64,000 nucleotides of DNA from Chitiniphilus shinanonensis DSM 23277. Lineage in GTDB: Bacteria > Pseudomonadota > Gammaproteobacteria > Burkholderiales > Chitinibacteraceae. Shown piece by piece: positions 1 to 11,544 of the stretch (position 1 is its first letter; every line of letters begins with the position of its first letter). Location: NCBI RefSeq assembly GCF_000374805.1, contig NZ_KB895346.1, positions 64,034 through 128,033 on the forward strand, read 5' to 3'. The notes under the pieces were generated by a model. That model worked only from the letters and a program-made list of their open reading frames with translations. It searched no databases and was not told the DNA's origin. A program made the position numbers and the translations under genes.

Positions 1-1070
1 TGCCATCGGCCGGGGTGATCCAGGTGGTGGCACAAATGCAGGGGCGGGTCGAGCAGTTGTTGGTGAAAGAGGGCCAACGGGTTCAAGCCGGGCAGGTGTT
101 ATACCGGCTGCGGGATGAACGATATGACCATCAAGGCTTGGGTTTGCTCGCCAGCCTGAGCGATTCCGTGGGCAAGCAGATCATCAATTTACAACGGCAG
201 CGCGAGCGACAAATAGATATCAACGCTACTCAGCGGGATGGCGTATTACGCAATTTGAGCCAGTTGGGCATGGAACTGGGAAGCGCGCAGCAAGCCTTGG
301 CTCTGGTGCGAAAGCAAGAGCAATTGTCCCGTATATCCGTAGCTCGATTCCAGCGATTGTCCGAGCAGGGGTTCATTTCTTCGGCCGCGCTAGATGAAAA
401 GCAGATTTCACTAGCTGCGATACAAGCTCAGATCGAGGTGCAGCGACAATCGCGCTCACGCCTATTGGCCGAACAGGCGACTCTGCAAAACGAACTGCAG
501 CGTCTGCAATTGGAAGGAGATGCTCGTCTTTCTGAGCTGGATCGCCAGTTGCAGGATGCGCGGCAACAGCAAATCGAGTTGGCTGGCCGTGGTGGGGCGA
601 CATTGACTGCACCAATGGCGGGCACTATCGCAGCCGTGCTGGTCAAGCCAGGGCAGGCGGCGCAGGCCGGCGAATTGTTGTTGATGCTAGTTCCGGATGG
701 AACGGCATTGCAGGTTGAGCTTTATGCACCCAGCCGCTCCGTAGGCTTTGTCAAGCCGGGACAGCGCGTGGGGTTACGTTTTGCAGCTTTTCCTCATGAA
801 AAATTCGGCGTGCAATATGGGACAACCCGTGAAGTCTCCCGCACCGCGCTCGCGTCAGCAGAGGTAACGATGCGCAGTCCGATCACGTGGAAAGACGGCG
901 AAGCGCATTACCGGGTGATCGTAGCCCTAGATAAAAATTATGTGCTGGCTTATGGCAAACGGGAAGCACTAAAAGTGGGTATGCTGGTTGCCGCGGATGT
1001 GGAGCTGGATCGTCGGCATATTTACGAATGGTTGTTAGAGCCGTTGTGGAGCCTGCACGGAAAGCTTTGA
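1..1070 (+). CDS. HlyD-family type I secretion adaptor (5'-truncated by window edge)
   Basis: Periplasmic adaptor (membrane fusion protein) that would link the ABC exporter encoded next to it to an outer-membrane channel. The frame is open to the left edge, so the first visible residues (PSAGVIQ) are internal and the N-terminal membrane anchor lies outside; a GTG at 15 is not the real start. About 355 residues are visible: a first lipoyl-like half (VEQLLVKEGQRVQAGQVL), a long Gln/Arg/Leu-rich coiled coil over roughly visible residues 55-195, a second lipoyl-like half (TAPMAGTIAAVLVKPGQ), and a C-terminal beta-rich part ending as HlyD/CvaA proteins usually do. It stops one base before the ATG of the exporter gene, so the two are one operon. 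Base composition is visibly lower in GC than the genes from 5 kb on. The family is clear; the exported substrate is not visible. Confidence 0.9.
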   Translation, partial: PSAGVIQVVAQMQGRVEQLLVKEGQRVQAGQVLYRLRDERYDHQGLGLLASLSDSVGKQIINLQRQRERQIDINATQRDGVLRNLSQLGMELGSAQQALALVRKQEQLSRISVARFQRLSEQGFISSAALDEKQISLAAIQAQIEVQRQSRSRLLAEQATLQNELQRLQLEGDARLSELDRQLQDARQQQIELAGRGGATLTAPMAGTIAAVLVKPGQAAQAGELLLMLVPDGTALQVELYAPSRSVGFVKPGQRVGLRFAAFPHEKFGVQYGTTREVSRTALASAEVTMRSPITWKDGEAHYRVIVALDKNYVLAYGKREALKVGMLVAADVELDRRHIYEWLLEPLWSLHGKL

Positions 1071-1071
1071 T

Positions 1072-3255
1072 ATGGAATTAATGCAGTCTTTGAGTTGGAG
1101 CTGGCGCAAACAATTGCCATTGGTGCGGCAAACTGAAGCAGCAGAGTGTGGTGTGGCGTGTTTGGCTATGGTTGCGGGTTGGCATGGCTATCGGATTGAT
1201 TTGCCTGCGCTGCGGGGACAATTCGGTGTTTCACAACATGGCATGACCTTGCGTCGGTTGATGGATTGCGCGCAGGCATTGCATCTGACAGCGCGGGCGG
1301 TGCGCCTAGAGTTGGGCGATTTGGCGCAATTGCCTATGCCGTGCATTCTTCACTGGGACTTGAACCATTTTGTGGTATTGAAGCGGGTTAAAGGACAGCG
1401 TATCGAAGTTCACGATCCGGCACGCGGTGCATTGGCGTTGATGCCAGTTGAAGTGGACCGGCATTTTACCGGTGTGGCGCTGGAGTTGACTCCGACCCAT
1501 GCCTTTCAGCGACGGGACGTACGTCGCAAAATACGCTTGACTGAACTAGTTGGGAAAACTATTGGCCTGAAGGCCGCGTTGATACGTATTTTTTGCTTTG
1601 CCATCGTGCTGGAAGCACTGGCCCTTGCTATGCCGCTGATTAATCAACTGGTGATTGATGAAGTATTGGTGGCTAGGGATGAGAGCTTATTGGCCATTGT
1701 CATCATCGCTATGTTGATGTTGATTGGTGCCCAGTCGCTGATCGGGGTGGTAAGGGAGTGGGCGACCATTTCGATGTCGGTCAATTTCAATATGCAGTGG
1801 ACGGCCAATGTGTTCCATCATCTGGTGCGTTTGCCGCTGGATTGGTTTGAAAAGCGTCATATTGGCGATATCAGTGCCAAATTCGATGCCATCAATACCA
1901 TTCAGCATACGCTTACCAGCAGTATTCTTCAGGCTGTTTTGGATGTGATCCTGATTGTCGGCACATTGACTATGATGCTGCTGTATAGCCCGGTACTTTC
2001 AACGGTCGCCATCATCGCCGCGGTGTTCTATGGCGTGCTGCGCTGGCTTTGGTTCGGCACGATGCGCAAAGCATCGGAGGATAGCTGGTCGGCCAGCACT
2101 CAGGAAAACAGCCACTTTCTGGAGTCATTGCGGGGTGTACTTAGTTTGCGTGCCAACAATTCGCTGGCGCAGCGTGAGTCCGCATGGCGCAACCTAAATA
2201 TTGAGCGGCGCAACATGCAGCTGAAAGAGTCGCGACTGGGCATGCTATATGGTTTGACCAACACCGCCATTGGTAGCGCGACCGCTGCCGGTGTGATCTG
2301 GTTTGGGGCAAAGGCGGTGATTTCCGGCCAGTTCACGATTGGAATGCTGGTCGCTTACATGTCGTTTCAGGGGCGTTTCTCCGGCAGTGTTTCCGCGCTG
2401 ATTGACAAGCTCTTCGAGTACCGCATGCTAGATGTATACAACGAACGACTCGCTGACATTGTATTGACCTCGAAAGAAGGAGAGAAGGATCGCGCGGCTA
2501 ATGATTTCGATAGTGTGCGGCAGCAGAAGGAAAAAATAGCTTGCTTGAGTGCGCTTAAAATTGCCGAAAATGCGTTGCCACTAGAGGTGTGCAATCTTAC
2601 ATTCCGATATGGCAACGATGGACCATTGATTTTGAATAACGTTTCTTTCAATGTTCAGCCCAGTGAGGTGGTTGCCTTGGTCGGTCGTTCTGGCGGCGGG
2701 AAGTCGACGCTGGCAAAGCTGATACTGGGTTTGTATACACCTGTGGCCGGACAAGTTCGGGTAATGGGGATGCCTTATCAGATCGACAGGACGAGTGAAT
2801 TACGTAGCATGATCGGTGTAGTGTTGCAGGAGGACCAACTGTTTAGTGGTGCCATTCTGGATAATATCACCTGTTTTACTGCGGAAGCGATTGATCACGA
2901 GCGTGTGGAGTACTGTGCCAAACTTGCCGGCGTGCATGATGAAATTAATGCGCTTGCAATGGGTTATCAGACGCTAGTAGGCGAAATGGGAAATACATTG
3001 TCTGGCGGGCAAAAGCAGCGCATCTTAATAGCGCGAGCACTCTATAAACAACCTCGATTTCTGTTATTAGATGAAGCAACAAGCCACTTGGATGTTATGA
3101 ACGAGACCATGATCAGTCAGACGCTAAGGAAATTGGGGTTACCCATTTTGTTGATCGCTCATCGACCGGAGACAATTGCATCGGCGGATCGGGTTCTGGA
3201 ATTGACAGAGGGAGGGGTTTTTGAGCGCCCCTCATTTGAAAAATTGGAACAATGA
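1072..3255 (+). CDS. C39-peptidase ABC exporter (bacteriocin/peptide secretion ATPase)
   Basis: Inner-membrane exporter that cleaves a double-glycine leader and pumps the peptide out through HlyD and an outer-membrane channel. The 727 residues show three parts. The N-terminal C39 peptidase (1-140) has Q20, C26 in AECGVAC, H99 in LNHFVVL and D115 in VHDPARG, the full catalytic set, so it looks like a processing peptidase rather than the degenerate domain of HlyB-type exporters. A six-helix membrane domain spans about 165-450. The ATPase domain (about 505-727) has Walker A GRSGGGKST, signature LSGGQKQR and Walker B LLLDEAT. It follows the HlyD gene by one base. No leader peptide gene with a GG motif was recognised on the visible side; it may lie left of the window. 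Lower GC than the chromosome average here suggests acquisition by transfer. Confidence 0.93.
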   Translation: MELMQSLSWSWRKQLPLVRQTEAAECGVACLAMVAGWHGYRIDLPALRGQFGVSQHGMTLRRLMDCAQALHLTARAVRLELGDLAQLPMPCILHWDLNHFVVLKRVKGQRIEVHDPARGALALMPVEVDRHFTGVALELTPTHAFQRRDVRRKIRLTELVGKTIGLKAALIRIFCFAIVLEALALAMPLINQLVIDEVLVARDESLLAIVIIAMLMLIGAQSLIGVVREWATISMSVNFNMQWTANVFHHLVRLPLDWFEKRHIGDISAKFDAINTIQHTLTSSILQAVLDVILIVGTLTMMLLYSPVLSTVAIIAAVFYGVLRWLWFGTMRKASEDSWSASTQENSHFLESLRGVLSLRANNSLAQRESAWRNLNIERRNMQLKESRLGMLYGLTNTAIGSATAAGVIWFGAKAVISGQFTIGMLVAYMSFQGRFSGSVSALIDKLFEYRMLDVYNERLADIVLTSKEGEKDRAANDFDSVRQQKEKIACLSALKIAENALPLEVCNLTFRYGNDGPLILNNVSFNVQPSEVVALVGRSGGGKSTLAKLILGLYTPVAGQVRVMGMPYQIDRTSELRSMIGVVLQEDQLFSGAILDNITCFTAEAIDHERVEYCAKLAGVHDEINALAMGYQTLVGEMGNTLSGGQKQRILIARALYKQPRFLLLDEATSHLDVMNETMISQTLRKLGLPILLIAHRPETIASADRVLELTEGGVFERPSFEKLEQ

Positions 3256-3309
3256 AAAGGGGGGTGTATATGTGGGACAGCTTCTTTTGATGTGTAAATT
3301 ATATTTTGC

Positions 3310-3334
3310 GATTTATTAACCCGGCAATCAAATA
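3310..3334. repeat. IS630 left terminal inverted repeat
   Basis: This 25-base repeat matches the reverse complement of 4403-4427 at every base. It includes the motif AACCCGGCAATCAAATA and lies 24 bases upstream of the transposase ATG. Confidence 0.85.
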
Positions 3335-3358
3335 AAAATACATGCTAAACTTGCCTGC

Positions 3359-4396
3359 ATGAAAAAACTTGATGTCCGTAAACTCCCCCGCGAAGCGCAA
3401 GATCAAATGCGTCGGCAAGCCATGCGGATGCGCGAAGAATTGAACTTGCCTTGGAAAACCATTGCCACCGTGATTGGCGTGCACCTGAGCACCGTCATGG
3501 CCTGGGCGAGACGCTATGCCAAAGAAGGTGAATCGGGGCTGGAATCCAAAACCCGGGGTCGGCGCTATTGGTCGGGGCGCACGCTGAGCCTGGCCCAGGA
3601 ATGGCATTTACGCTCGATCATCGTCGGCGAGTCGCCCAAACAGTTGAGCTTGCCATTTGCCTTATGGAATCGCCGCGCCGTGATGCAATTGATCAAGATA
3701 CTGTTCGATATCGAGATGCCGATCTGCACGGTGGGCGAATATCTGCTGCGCTGGGGCTACACCCCGCAGCGACCGATCAAACGGGCCCAGGAACAAAACC
3801 CGGCCCAGGTTGCACGCTGGCTCCACGACACCTATCCCGCGATCGTCGCGCGGGCCAAAGCGGAAGGCGCCGTCATCTACTGGGGTGACGAAACGGCCGT
3901 CGCCGAAGACGGGCACTGGCTACGCGGCTACGCCCCCGCAGGGCAGACGCCGGTGCTGGCGGCACCCAGCAAACGTCATGGCTTGTCGATGATCTCGGCC
4001 ATCAGCAACCAAGGCTTGGTGCGTTTCGAATTCATCGACACCGCGATGAATACCGATTTATTCATTGGCTTCATGGCGCGATTGATGGCCGACAGCGAGC
4101 AGAAGGTATTCCTGATTCTCGGCAATCTGAAAGTGCACCATGCCAAACTGGTGACCACCTGGCTGGCCGAACGCCAGGATTTGATTGAAGTCTTCTATCT
4201 GCCGCCTTATTCGCCGGAGATCAATCCGGACGAATACCTCAATCGTGATTTCAAGACCGAACTGCGCTCGTCCGACCGTGCTGCCAACAAAAGGGCCTTG
4301 CTGCAAAAGGCCACCGCATTCATGGAGCGCCTGGCCAGGACGCCGGAACGGGTGATGGCGTATTTCAAGCATGCAGCCGTTCGGTATGCTGAATAG
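3359..4396 (+). CDS. IS630-family transposase, probably inactive (second catalytic Asp changed to Gly)
   Basis: Full-length 345-residue IS630/Tc1-mariner-like transposase. An N-terminal helix-turn-helix region (about 1-75, WKTIATVIGVHLSTVMAWARR) should bind the terminal repeats. The C-terminal DDE domain shows the first Asp at D177 (YWGDETAV) and the third acidic residue at E292 (SPEINPDEYLN). The second Asp, normally in the motif LDNLKVHH, is here G255 in LILGNLKVHH; the codon at 4121-4123 is GGC, one base from GAC. Reading frame and both inverted repeats are intact, so the element looks recently inserted and then disabled by a point mutation, or it is one of several copies moved in trans. 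The family call is firm; the loss of activity is inferred from family knowledge. Confidence 0.9.
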   Translation: MKKLDVRKLPREAQDQMRRQAMRMREELNLPWKTIATVIGVHLSTVMAWARRYAKEGESGLESKTRGRRYWSGRTLSLAQEWHLRSIIVGESPKQLSLPFALWNRRAVMQLIKILFDIEMPICTVGEYLLRWGYTPQRPIKRAQEQNPAQVARWLHDTYPAIVARAKAEGAVIYWGDETAVAEDGHWLRGYAPAGQTPVLAAPSKRHGLSMISAISNQGLVRFEFIDTAMNTDLFIGFMARLMADSEQKVFLILGNLKVHHAKLVTTWLAERQDLIEVFYLPPYSPEINPDEYLNRDFKTELRSSDRAANKRALLQKATAFMERLARTPERVMAYFKHAAVRYAE

Positions 4397-4402
4397 CGCT
4401 TC

Positions 4403-4427
4403 TATTTGATTGCCGGGTTAATAAATC
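4403..4427. repeat. IS630 right terminal inverted repeat
   Basis: Perfect inverted partner of 3310-3334, beginning 6 bases after the transposase stop codon. The small unknown gene on the minus strand ends 23 bases further right. Confidence 0.85.
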
Positions 4428-4450
4428 TCACGTGCAGAGGCCGCGAAGCC

Positions 4451-4723
4451 TCAAGGTGAATCAGCTCGGGCCTGGCCAGTGATACAGCAACTGAGTACCT
4501 GGGCCAGGCAGTACGGGCCGTCATCGCTCAGGGCATGCTGGGGCGTGTCGAACCTCACCCAGTAGTAATAATCTTCACCCCTTACGGTTTGAACGGGTTC
4601 GGGATCGCCACAAACAGTCCCGACAGGGTTGTTGCGCCAACCGGCACCCACGCCAGAGACCACGACACGCGTGCCTGCGGGGAAGTGCTGACGAAGGGGG
4701 TATGGGGCATAGGGGTTGGTCAT
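4451..4723 (-). CDS. small conserved-looking protein of unknown function, 90 aa
   Basis: Short minus-strand gene just right of the IS element. The sequence is protein-like: VVVSGVGAGWRNNPVGTV, then a segment rich in aromatic and acidic residues (GEDYYYWVRFDTPQHALSDD), suggesting a small all-beta fold such as an SH3-like barrel. No signal peptide or membrane segment is seen. The last dozen residues (CCITGQARADSP) do not look like the rest, so the 3' end may have been altered by rearrangement next to the IS. I do not recognise a characterised family. The ATG at 4723 is the only good start; no partner genes adjoin it. Confidence 0.55.
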   Translation of the reverse strand: MTNPYAPYPLRQHFPAGTRVVVSGVGAGWRNNPVGTVCGDPEPVQTVRGEDYYYWVRFDTPQHALSDDGPYCLAQVLSCCITGQARADSP

Positions 4724-5068
4724 ATCGATACCCTGTGGCCTGCGGGGTTGCAGGTCATGTCGTTGCCATGATCATCGCCACTCGCGTCCGCTCCTGCAAG
4801 TTGCCGGGAGAGAACCTACTGGGCTGGCATCCCCGTCGTCACAAGGCTGGTACGGAGGAAGACGCTCCGCTGTGCTGCGCAGCCATCCGGCCCACATCCA
4901 CGTCGGAAAATCGCACAGAGGGCACAGAGAACACAGAGGATCACAGAGAAATTCAAAGGCAGGAGCGGATCGACTTGGTCTTTCCTGCCCTTGGTTTTTC
5001 TCTGTGTAACTCCGTGTTCTCTGTGCCCTCTGTGTTTCAAGGTTTAGGGTTTGGGTTTCTCTCCGCCC
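4724..5068. other. intergenic stretch with a palindromic repeat
   Basis: No convincing gene is seen between the small minus-strand gene and the end of uvrA. The right half is taken up by the palindromic repeat at 4914-5042. Short open frames here are not supported by any recognisable protein pattern. Confidence 0.6.
4914..5042. repeat. intergenic palindromic repeat, copy 1 (CACAGAG type)
   Basis: An imperfect palindrome of about 129 bases. The left arm carries CACAGAGGGCACAGAGAACA and the right arm the complementary TGTTCTCTGTGCCCTCTGTG, around a central part containing GGCAGGAGC and TCCTGCC. It lies just downstream of uvrA. A second, diverged copy is at 43104-43205 at the end of fadH, so this is a dispersed extragenic element. 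It could fold into a long RNA hairpin and act as a terminator or stabiliser for the uvrA transcript. Confidence 0.75.
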
Positions 5069-7921
<2,853 letters not shown>

Positions 7922-8310
7922 GGCTGGCGAGATGGTGCCGATCCGGCGAAAGTAAACCCCTGAATATACCGTAGTTCGCCATCCCGACACGCAGGCGGGC
8001 ATGCCTCCTGACACCCTGGCGGGCCACGGGGGGCGGCAACCCTTGCCGGACGCGGCCGGCGTCGTCGTCCCTCCTGACATCGGCGGCACGCCGGGCAAAG
8101 CCATGGGGCGCCGGCCGGCGCGGGTCGCTTTGCGCACGCGAACACCGCGCTGCAAGCCCGGCAGGGCGCCGGCTGAACGAAGGCAACGTCGCTGGGCGGT
8201 GTGCGAGGGCGGGCGGGGCTTGCGCGCGCCGTCGACGAAAGCGAATGGCTTTCGCTCGCAGGGCGATTCGCCCTACCATCTCGTCTTTCCGCCCGAAATC
8301 CTGTCCCCCG
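7922..8310. other. divergent intergenic region uvrA / yajR-like
   Basis: A 389-base gap that must hold the promoters of uvrA (leftward) and of the transporter-ssb genes (rightward). It is GC-rich. A small palindrome AGGGCGATTCGCCCT lies near 8260. I see no convincing -35/-10 pair, no CTGT-N8-ACAG SOS box and no additional gene. Confidence 0.5.
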
Positions 8311-9690
8311 ATGTCCTCCACCATCCGCCTGAGCGAGGTCGAAATGCGCGCCTCGCTGAGCCTGGCGGGGCTGTACGCCCTGCGCATGCTCGGCATGTTC
8401 CTGGTCCTGCCCGTGTTCGCCGTCTACGCCGGCCGCCTGCCCGGCGGCGACAACCACGTGCTGGTGGGGCTGGCCTTCGGCGCCTATGGCTTGACCCAGG
8501 CGTTGTTGCAACTGCCGTTCGGCATGTGGAGCGACCGCGTGGGACGCAAGCGGGTGATCTATATCGGCCTGGCGCTGTTCGCGGTGGGCAGCCTGATCTG
8601 CGCCTTCGCCGACCATATCGCGTGGATGATCGTCGGCCGCGCGGTGCAGGGCGCCGGAGCGATCTCGGCGGCGGTGACGGCGCTGCTGGCCGACCTGACG
8701 CGCGAGGAACACCGCACCAAGGCGATGGCGATGATCGGCGCCAGCATCGCCGGCACTTTCGCCGTCTCGCTGGTGGCGGCGCCCAAGCTGGCCGAATGGG
8801 TGGGCTTGCAGGGCATCTTCATCCTGACTGCCGTGTTGACGTTGGCCGCCATCGTCGGCGTGGCCAAGGTGATTCCCAACCCGGCGCTGTCGCGCCACCA
8901 TTCGGACGCCGAGGCCGATACCGGCCGGCTGCCGCAGGTGCTGCGGCACGGCCAGTTGCTGCGGCTGAACTACGGGGTGTTCGCGCTGCATGCCGGGCAG
9001 ATGGCGATGTTCACGGTGATGCCGCTGCTGTTGTCCCAGGTGGGCGGTCTGCCGGTGGCGCATCACTGGTGGGTCTACCTGCCGGTGGTGCTGGTCAGCT
9101 TCGTGCTGATGGTGCCGGCGGTGATCATCGGCGAGAAGCGCCACAAGCTGAAGCAGGTGTTCCTGTTCGCCATCGCGCTGATGTTCATCGCGCAGCTGGG
9201 CATGGCGCTGTGGCTGCCCAGCCTGCCGGCTATCGTGCTGTGGCTGGGCGTGTACTTCGTGGCGTTCAACATCCTGGAGGCCACCCAGCCCAGCCTGATC
9301 TCCAAGGTGGCGCCGGTCGAGGCGCGCGGCACCGCCATGGGCGTGTACAACACCTGCCAGTCGGCGGCGATGTTCATCGGCTCGGCGATGGCCGGCTGGC
9401 TGTACCAGCACGCCGGCGCGACGCCGGTGTTCGTCGCCGGCGCGCTGCTGATGGCGATCTGGCTGGCGGTGGCCGCCGGCATGCGCCCGCCGCTGCCGGT
9501 ACGCACCTGGATGTTTCCGATCGGCGAAAACTGGGGGGGCGACGCGGTCGACCTCTCTGCTAAACTCGGGCGGATCGACGGCGTGAAAGAGGCCGTCGTC
9601 TTGATGGACGAACGCGTGGCATTGCTCAAGGTCCTGCAAACCGGCTGGGACGAAGCCGCCGCGCAACAACTGATTGCGGAGACGAATTAA
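8311..9690 (+). CDS. yajR: YajR-like major facilitator superfamily transporter
   Basis: Twelve-helix inner-membrane transporter, 459 residues from the ATG at 8311 (MSSTIRL); ATGs at 8245 and 8344 are also in frame. The MFS motif A is seen as [11 protein letters not shown] in the loop after helix 2. After the last helix there is a soluble C-terminal tail (about 400-459, ending in [19 protein letters not shown]) that resembles the ferredoxin-like YAM domain of E. coli YajR, which sets this family apart from ordinary drug exporters. The substrate is unknown. Its stop lies two bases before ssb, so the two genes are probably co-transcribed. Confidence 0.9.
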   Translation: MSSTIRLSEVEMRASLSLAGLYALRMLGMFLVLPVFAVYAGRLPGGDNHVLVGLAFGAYGLTQALLQLPFGMWSDRVGRKRVIYIGLALFAVGSLICAFADHIAWMIVGRAVQGAGAISAAVTALLADLTREEHRTKAMAMIGASIAGTFAVSLVAAPKLAEWVGLQGIFILTAVLTLAAIVGVAKVIPNPALSRHHSDAEADTGRLPQVLRHGQLLRLNYGVFALHAGQMAMFTVMPLLLSQVGGLPVAHHWWVYLPVVLVSFVLMVPAVIIGEKRHKLKQVFLFAIALMFIAQLGMALWLPSLPAIVLWLGVYFVAFNILEATQPSLISKVAPVEARGTAMGVYNTCQSAAMFIGSAMAGWLYQHAGATPVFVAGALLMAIWLAVAAGMRPPLPVRTWMFPIGENWGGDAVDLSAKLGRIDGVKEAVVLMDERVALLKVLQTGWDEAAAQQLIAETN

Positions 9691-9692
9691 AG

Positions 9693-10211
9693 ATGGCATC
9701 GCTGAACAAGGTCCTACTCATCGGCAACCTGGGGCGCGACCCCGAGGTGCGCTACCTGCCCAGCGGCGGTGCGGTCTGCAATTTCAGCATCGCCACCACC
9801 GAGCGCTTCAAGGACAAACAGGGTCAGCAGCAGGAAAAGACCGAGTGGCACAACATCGTGATGTATAACCGCCTGGCGGAAATCGCCGGCGAATACCTGA
9901 AGAAGGGCAGCTCGGTCTACGTGGAAGGCCGCATCCAGACCCGCAAGTGGCAGGACAAGCAGACCGGCGCCGACCGCTACACCACCGAAATCGTCGCCGA
10001 CCAGATGCAGATGCTGTCCGGCCGTGGCGGCGGTGGGGGTGGCGCCGGCGGCGGCTTCCAGCAAGGCGGCGACGACTTCAACCAGGAATACAGCCCGGCC
10101 CCGGCGGCCCAGGCCCGCCCGCAACAGGCCCGCCCCCAGCAATCCGCCCCGGCCCAGCGACCTGCCGCGCCGAAGAACTTTGATGATTTCGAGGATGATA
10201 TTCCGTTCTGA
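9693..10211 (+). CDS. ssb: single-stranded DNA-binding protein
   Basis: Binds single-stranded DNA in replication, repair and recombination. The 172 residues show the OB fold (1-110: [37 protein letters not shown]), a glycine/proline/glutamine-rich linker and the conserved acidic tip ending DDIPF that recruits partner proteins. It follows the YajR-like gene by two bases and is near uvrA, so repair and replication genes are grouped. A rho-independent terminator follows at 10241-10269. Confidence 0.97.
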   Translation: MASLNKVLLIGNLGRDPEVRYLPSGGAVCNFSIATTERFKDKQGQQQEKTEWHNIVMYNRLAEIAGEYLKKGSSVYVEGRIQTRKWQDKQTGADRYTTEIVADQMQMLSGRGGGGGGAGGGFQQGGDDFNQEYSPAPAAQARPQQARPQQSAPAQRPAAPKNFDDFEDDIPF

Positions 10212-10240
10212 GGCACCCGAGGCAGCACGCTTCCTGCTCA

Positions 10241-10269
10241 AGCCCGCAGCCGATGCCGCGGGCTTTTTT
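10241..10269 (+). terminator. rho-independent terminator after ssb
   Basis: An inverted repeat AGCCCGC...GCGGGCT closes a GC-rich stem and is followed directly by a run of six T. It begins 30 bases after the ssb stop codon. Confidence 0.85.
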
Positions 10270-10354
10270 CATGGCTTGGCGGATTGTCGCCCCGACTTTG
10301 GCCCGCGGCATTTGCCGCCTACATTGAAGGCAGTTTTTTCCAAGCGAGGCCAAT

Positions 10355-11410
10355 ATGACGACGAATGTTCTGGGTTATGCCGCGAGTTCCCCCACCTCAG
10401 CGCTGGCGCCGTACCGCTTCCAGCGGCGGGGGCTGCGGTCGGACGATGTGGCGATCGAGGTGTTGTACTGCGGGGTGTGTCACTCCGACCTGCATACCGC
10501 GCGCAACGATTGGGGCGGCACACAGTATCCGGTGGTGCCGGGGCACGAGATCATCGGCCGGGTGACCGAGGTCGGCCCTGGCGTCACCCGTTTCAAGGCG
10601 GGGGATCGCGTCGGCGTCGGTTGCATGGTCGATTCCTGTCGGCATTGCAATCCGTGCGAGCGCGGGCTGGAGCAATACTGCGCGGAAGGCGCCACCTTCA
10701 CTTACAACGCGGTGGATCGCCATGACCACACGCCGACGCAGGGCGGCTATTCGCAACGGGTGGTGGTGTCCGACCGCTTCGTGCTGAAGGTGCCGGACGG
10801 GCTGGATCTGGCCGGCGCGGCGCCGCTGCTGTGCGCGGGCATCACCACCTGGTCGCCGTTGCGCCACTGGGGCGCGGGGCCGGGGCGCAAGGTGGCGGTG
10901 GTGGGGCTGGGCGGCCTGGGCCACATGGCGCTGAAGCTCGCCCGCGCGCTGGGCGCCGACGTCACGCTGTTCACCCGTTCGCCGGGCAAGGAGGCCGATG
11001 CGCTGCGTCTGGGCGCGCACCAGGTGGTGTTGTCCACCGATGCGGTGCAGATGGCGGCGGTGGGCGGACGCTTCGATCTGATCATCGACACCGTGCCCTA
11101 TGCCCACGACCTCAACCCGTACCTGCCCACGCTGGCCATCGACGGCACCCTGGTGCTGGTCGGCTACCTGGGCGACCTCGATCCCCTGGTCAACAGCGTG
11201 CCACTGATCATGGGGCGCAAGGCGGTGGCGGGCTCGCTGATCGGCGGCATTCCGGAAACCCAGGAAATGCTGGATTTCTGCGGCCAGCACGGCATCACCT
11301 CGGATATCGAGTTGATCCGCATGCAGGAGATCAACGATGCCTACGAGCGCATGCTCAAGAGCGATGTGAAGTACCGCTTCGTGATCGACATGGCGTCGCT
11401 CAAGGACTGA
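10355..11410 (+). CDS. zinc-dependent alcohol/aldehyde dehydrogenase, YahK/cinnamyl-alcohol type
   Basis: Cytosolic medium-chain dehydrogenase/reductase of 351 residues that most likely reduces aldehydes with NAD(P)H. The catalytic zinc ligands fit C42 in GVCHSD and H64 in GHEIIG, with a later Cys in LLCAGIT. The structural zinc site is present as C95, C98, C101 and C109. The nucleotide-binding loop is GLGGLGHMA. Length and motif spacing match the YahK group. A Shine-Dalgarno GCGAGG stands five bases before the ATG. It is alone between the ssb terminator and the helicase gene. The physiological substrate cannot be told from sequence. Confidence 0.92.
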   Translation: MTTNVLGYAASSPTSALAPYRFQRRGLRSDDVAIEVLYCGVCHSDLHTARNDWGGTQYPVVPGHEIIGRVTEVGPGVTRFKAGDRVGVGCMVDSCRHCNPCERGLEQYCAEGATFTYNAVDRHDHTPTQGGYSQRVVVSDRFVLKVPDGLDLAGAAPLLCAGITTWSPLRHWGAGPGRKVAVVGLGGLGHMALKLARALGADVTLFTRSPGKEADALRLGAHQVVLSTDAVQMAAVGGRFDLIIDTVPYAHDLNPYLPTLAIDGTLVLVGYLGDLDPLVNSVPLIMGRKAVAGSLIGGIPETQEMLDFCGQHGITSDIELIRMQEINDAYERMLKSDVKYRFVIDMASLKD

Positions 11411-11544
11411 AGCCGGTCCGGCGTGGCGCGGTACCGCCGGTAGATGGTATACACCGGCGATACCGGCCAACGATGCGCGAACCCGGAGCGATGCTCCGGG
11501 TTTTCGTTTTCGCCGGCCTCGCAACCGCATCAATGGGAAAGGGC

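Larger units (their letters stand above)
3310..4427. mobile_element. IS630-family insertion sequence
   Basis: An element of about 1.1 kb bounded by perfect 25-base inverted repeats at 3310-3334 and 4403-4427 (core TTAACCCGGCAATCAAATA) with one transposase gene between them. The left repeat begins 55 bases after the exporter stop codon. IS630 elements usually duplicate a TA dinucleotide; the exact junctions could not be fixed because both ends are flanked by AT-rich bases that also match. The encoded transposase has lost a catalytic Asp (see the CDS), so this copy probably cannot move by itself. Confidence 0.85.

Noticed and set aside
15..1070. GTG at position 15 as the true start of the HlyD gene
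   Set aside because: The frame is open and protein-like up to the left edge (PSAG before the GTG) and the N-terminal membrane anchor is absent, so the gene begins outside the window.
7922..8310. LexA (SOS) box upstream of uvrA
   Set aside because: No CTGT-N8-ACAG match or close variant was found in the gap; the nearest string, CTGAATATACCGTAG, misses key bases.
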